Assembly: GCA_031254105.1 (NCBI GenBank)
Contig: JAIRVB010000041.1
Location: 1 to 64,000, forward strand
Source: Chitinispirillales bacterium
Lineage (GTDB): Bacteria; Fibrobacterota; Chitinivibrionia; Chitinivibrionales; Chitinispirillaceae
Length of the DNA stretch: 64,000 nt
Direction of reading: 5' to 3'
Part shown: piece by piece, positions 62,903 through 64,000 of the stretch
Layout: the number at the start of each line of letters is the position of its first letter
Position numbering within the stretch: position 1 is the first letter of the stretch
The notes under the pieces: model-generated
The model's input: only the letters and a program-made list of their open reading frames with translations
Database searches by the model: none
What the model was told of the DNA's origin: nothing
Program-made: the position numbers and the translations under genes

Positions 62903-64000
62903 TCTCTCAATTCCGGATTCCGCATTTTCATCTGCGTTCCCTTACGGATACAATTCTTGCCAAACCGCTCTATCACTTTATCCACAGCCTTTTCACTCGC
63001 CTCAAGCGCCTGTGTTTGTGGAAACGCGCTAAACAGGTCGGTTTGTACATCCGCGTCAAAATCTGTAATCCCAATGCCGATAAGCCTCAGGCTGCTCTCC
63101 TCAATTCCGGAGAGTATTTTAACGCCATGTTCATATATGACTTTTGACAAATCGGATGGATATGGAAGTTTTAGCCTTTTGGAGTGGCGGCTGAAGTCAG
63201 GCCGCCTGTAACAGAGTACCACGGTATCTCCCTTCACTCCTTTCCGGCGCGCCCTCTGCGCTACATCCTGAGAGAGCGCGAGAAGCGTAGATTTCCATTC
63301 CTCTTTGTCGCTGCAGTCACTTGGAAAAGTAAATTCTCGCGAAATTGATTTGGCGCTTTCATCTTCACCTACAGGCCGTTCATCTATGCCGCGGCAGAGG
63401 TAGTAAAGACTTTCTCCCTGCTTTCCAAAACGGGATACAAGAAAGTCGAGTTCTATCTGCTGAAGATCATAGACAGTTCGTATGTTAATGCAATGCAGAG
63501 CGTACTGAGTTTTCTCTCCCACTCCCCACAGCTTTCCAACCGCGAGAGGCGCGAGCCATTTTTCTATCTCCTGTTGATCAAAAGGAGTGGCGGTTATCCC
63601 GTCTGGTTTGTTGAAGTCGGAGGCGATTTTGGATAAGAACTTATTTGGAGCGATGCCTATGGAGGCGGTGAGCTCCAGTTTCTCATTTATGGCGCGTGAG
63701 ATTTTTTGCGCGGTTTCAAGCGGCGGCCCAAAAAGCCGCTGTGTTCCGCTCATGTCAATAAAAGCTTCATCAATGGAAACTTTTTCTATGACAGGGGAAA
63801 AACTAACCAAAATTTCCATAACGAGCTTGGACACGCCCGAATAAACCCCGCCTCTTGGCGGAACAAAAATTCCTTGCGGACAGCGCCGGAAAGCCTCTTT
63901 TACAGGCATGGCGGAGCGCACCCCAAAGCGGCGCGCCTCGTAACTTGCAGCGCATACAACCCCTCTGGTTCCCGGCTTTGCTCCCACAATGACAGGTTTG
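62869..64000 (-). CDS. dinB: DNA polymerase IV (5' end outside the window)
   Basis: At least 377 residues in the window; the first ~30 residues (with the first catalytic Asp) lie beyond the right edge, and the sequence enters in frame (KPVIVGAKPGTRGVVCAASY). Family Y palm: SYEARRFGVRSAMP and catalytic KVSIDEAFIDMSGTQRLFG; thumb ASIGIAPNKFLSKIASDFNKPDG; little finger to the end. Translesion polymerase. The C-terminus after ~RNPELRDK is coded by a palindromic repeat, so the natural end was lost or replaced. Confidence 0.93.
   Translation of the reverse strand, partial: KPVIVGAKPGTRGVVCAASYEARRFGVRSAMPVKEAFRRCPQGIFVPPRGGVYSGVSKLVMEILVSFSPVIEKVSIDEAFIDMSGTQRLFGPPLETAQKISRAINEKLELTASIGIAPNKFLSKIASDFNKPDGITATPFDQQEIEKWLAPLAVGKLWGVGEKTQYALHCINIRTVYDLQQIELDFLVSRFGKQGESLYYLCRGIDERPVGEDESAKSISREFTFPSDCSDKEEWKSTLLALSQDVAQRARRKGVKGDTVVLCYRRPDFSRHSKRLKLPYPSDLSKVIYEHGVKILSGIEESSLRLIGIGITDFDADVQTDLFSAFPQTQALEASEKAVDKVIERFGKNCIRKGTQMKMRNPELRDKNNASPPSQG

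Overview
The window reads as chromosomal DNA of a Gram-negative, heterotrophic, probably plant-fibre-degrading bacterium, most likely of the Fibrobacterota or a close FCB-group relative. The evidence is two tandem GH5 endoglucanases plus a third large secreted carbohydrate-binding-type protein. All three carry signal peptides and short beta-rich C-terminal tails like type IX secretion sorting domains. Heptose (LPS) kinase, LPP20/CsgG-type envelope proteins and a chemoreceptor also point to a Gram-negative motile cell. The taxonomic call is inference from gene content. No rRNA or tRNA gene was recognised, and dinB runs off the right edge.

Layout. 1-1.3 kb: an AT-rich SMI1/KNR4 (SUKH) gene behind an attC-like palindrome, possibly an integron cassette remnant. 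1.4-11.5 kb: glgA, a giant hybrid sensor kinase (reverse strand), a smaller histidine kinase and a lone hisF. 11.7-14.5 kb: a three-gene envelope operon (lipoprotein, LPP20-like, tandem CsgG-like). 14.7-31.5 kb: housekeeping genes (EF-G paralogue, mtnA, MBL hydrolase, pyrE, ElyC/YdcF, PHP phosphoesterase, heptose kinase, M50 protease, polysaccharide deacetylase, an ABC exporter with a TPR partner, GH20, YhcH, NUDIX). 31.8-34.6 kb: a methyl-accepting chemotaxis protein, an IS3 orfA fragment and a stand-alone Lrp/AsnC ligand-binding domain. 34.8-42.6 kb: the secreted glycan-degradation block, split by an IS200-like/RAYT transposase with a palindromic repeat array on both sides. 43.1-48.5 kb: glycosyltransferase, dusB, glutamine cyclotransferase, a tiny Cys-rich membrane protein and a YyaL-type thioredoxin protein. 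48.6-54.9 kb: an accessory island with a nucleotidyltransferase and decayed HEPN-like partner, a frameshifted AAA ATPase with decayed partner, an unknown helical protein, and an ATPase/TPR two-gene operon. 55.1-64 kb: prfB with its programmed +1 frameshift, a YkgJ-type protein, an ABC-2-like membrane protein, ABC-F, a Panacea-type toxin-antitoxin pair, an FAD oxidoreductase, an HPF-cold-shock fusion and dinB.

The most notable feature is repeat biology. At least eight copies of one inverted-repeat element (arms built from AATGCAGAAAT and AATAATGCAGAATGCAG, interiors unrelated) sit at gene ends and in two cases encode the C-terminal residues of a housekeeping protein. A second system is a roughly 99-bp multi-hairpin repeat flanking a RAYT-like transposase. 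A third palindrome family lies inside the reading frames of ABC-F and dinB. Several families of short perfect GC-rich palindromes are scattered between genes.

The best candidate for an undescribed functional system is the STAND-like ATPase plus TPR protein pair at 51.8-54.9 kb. Its eight TPR units are almost identical at the DNA level and so are probably still changing in number.
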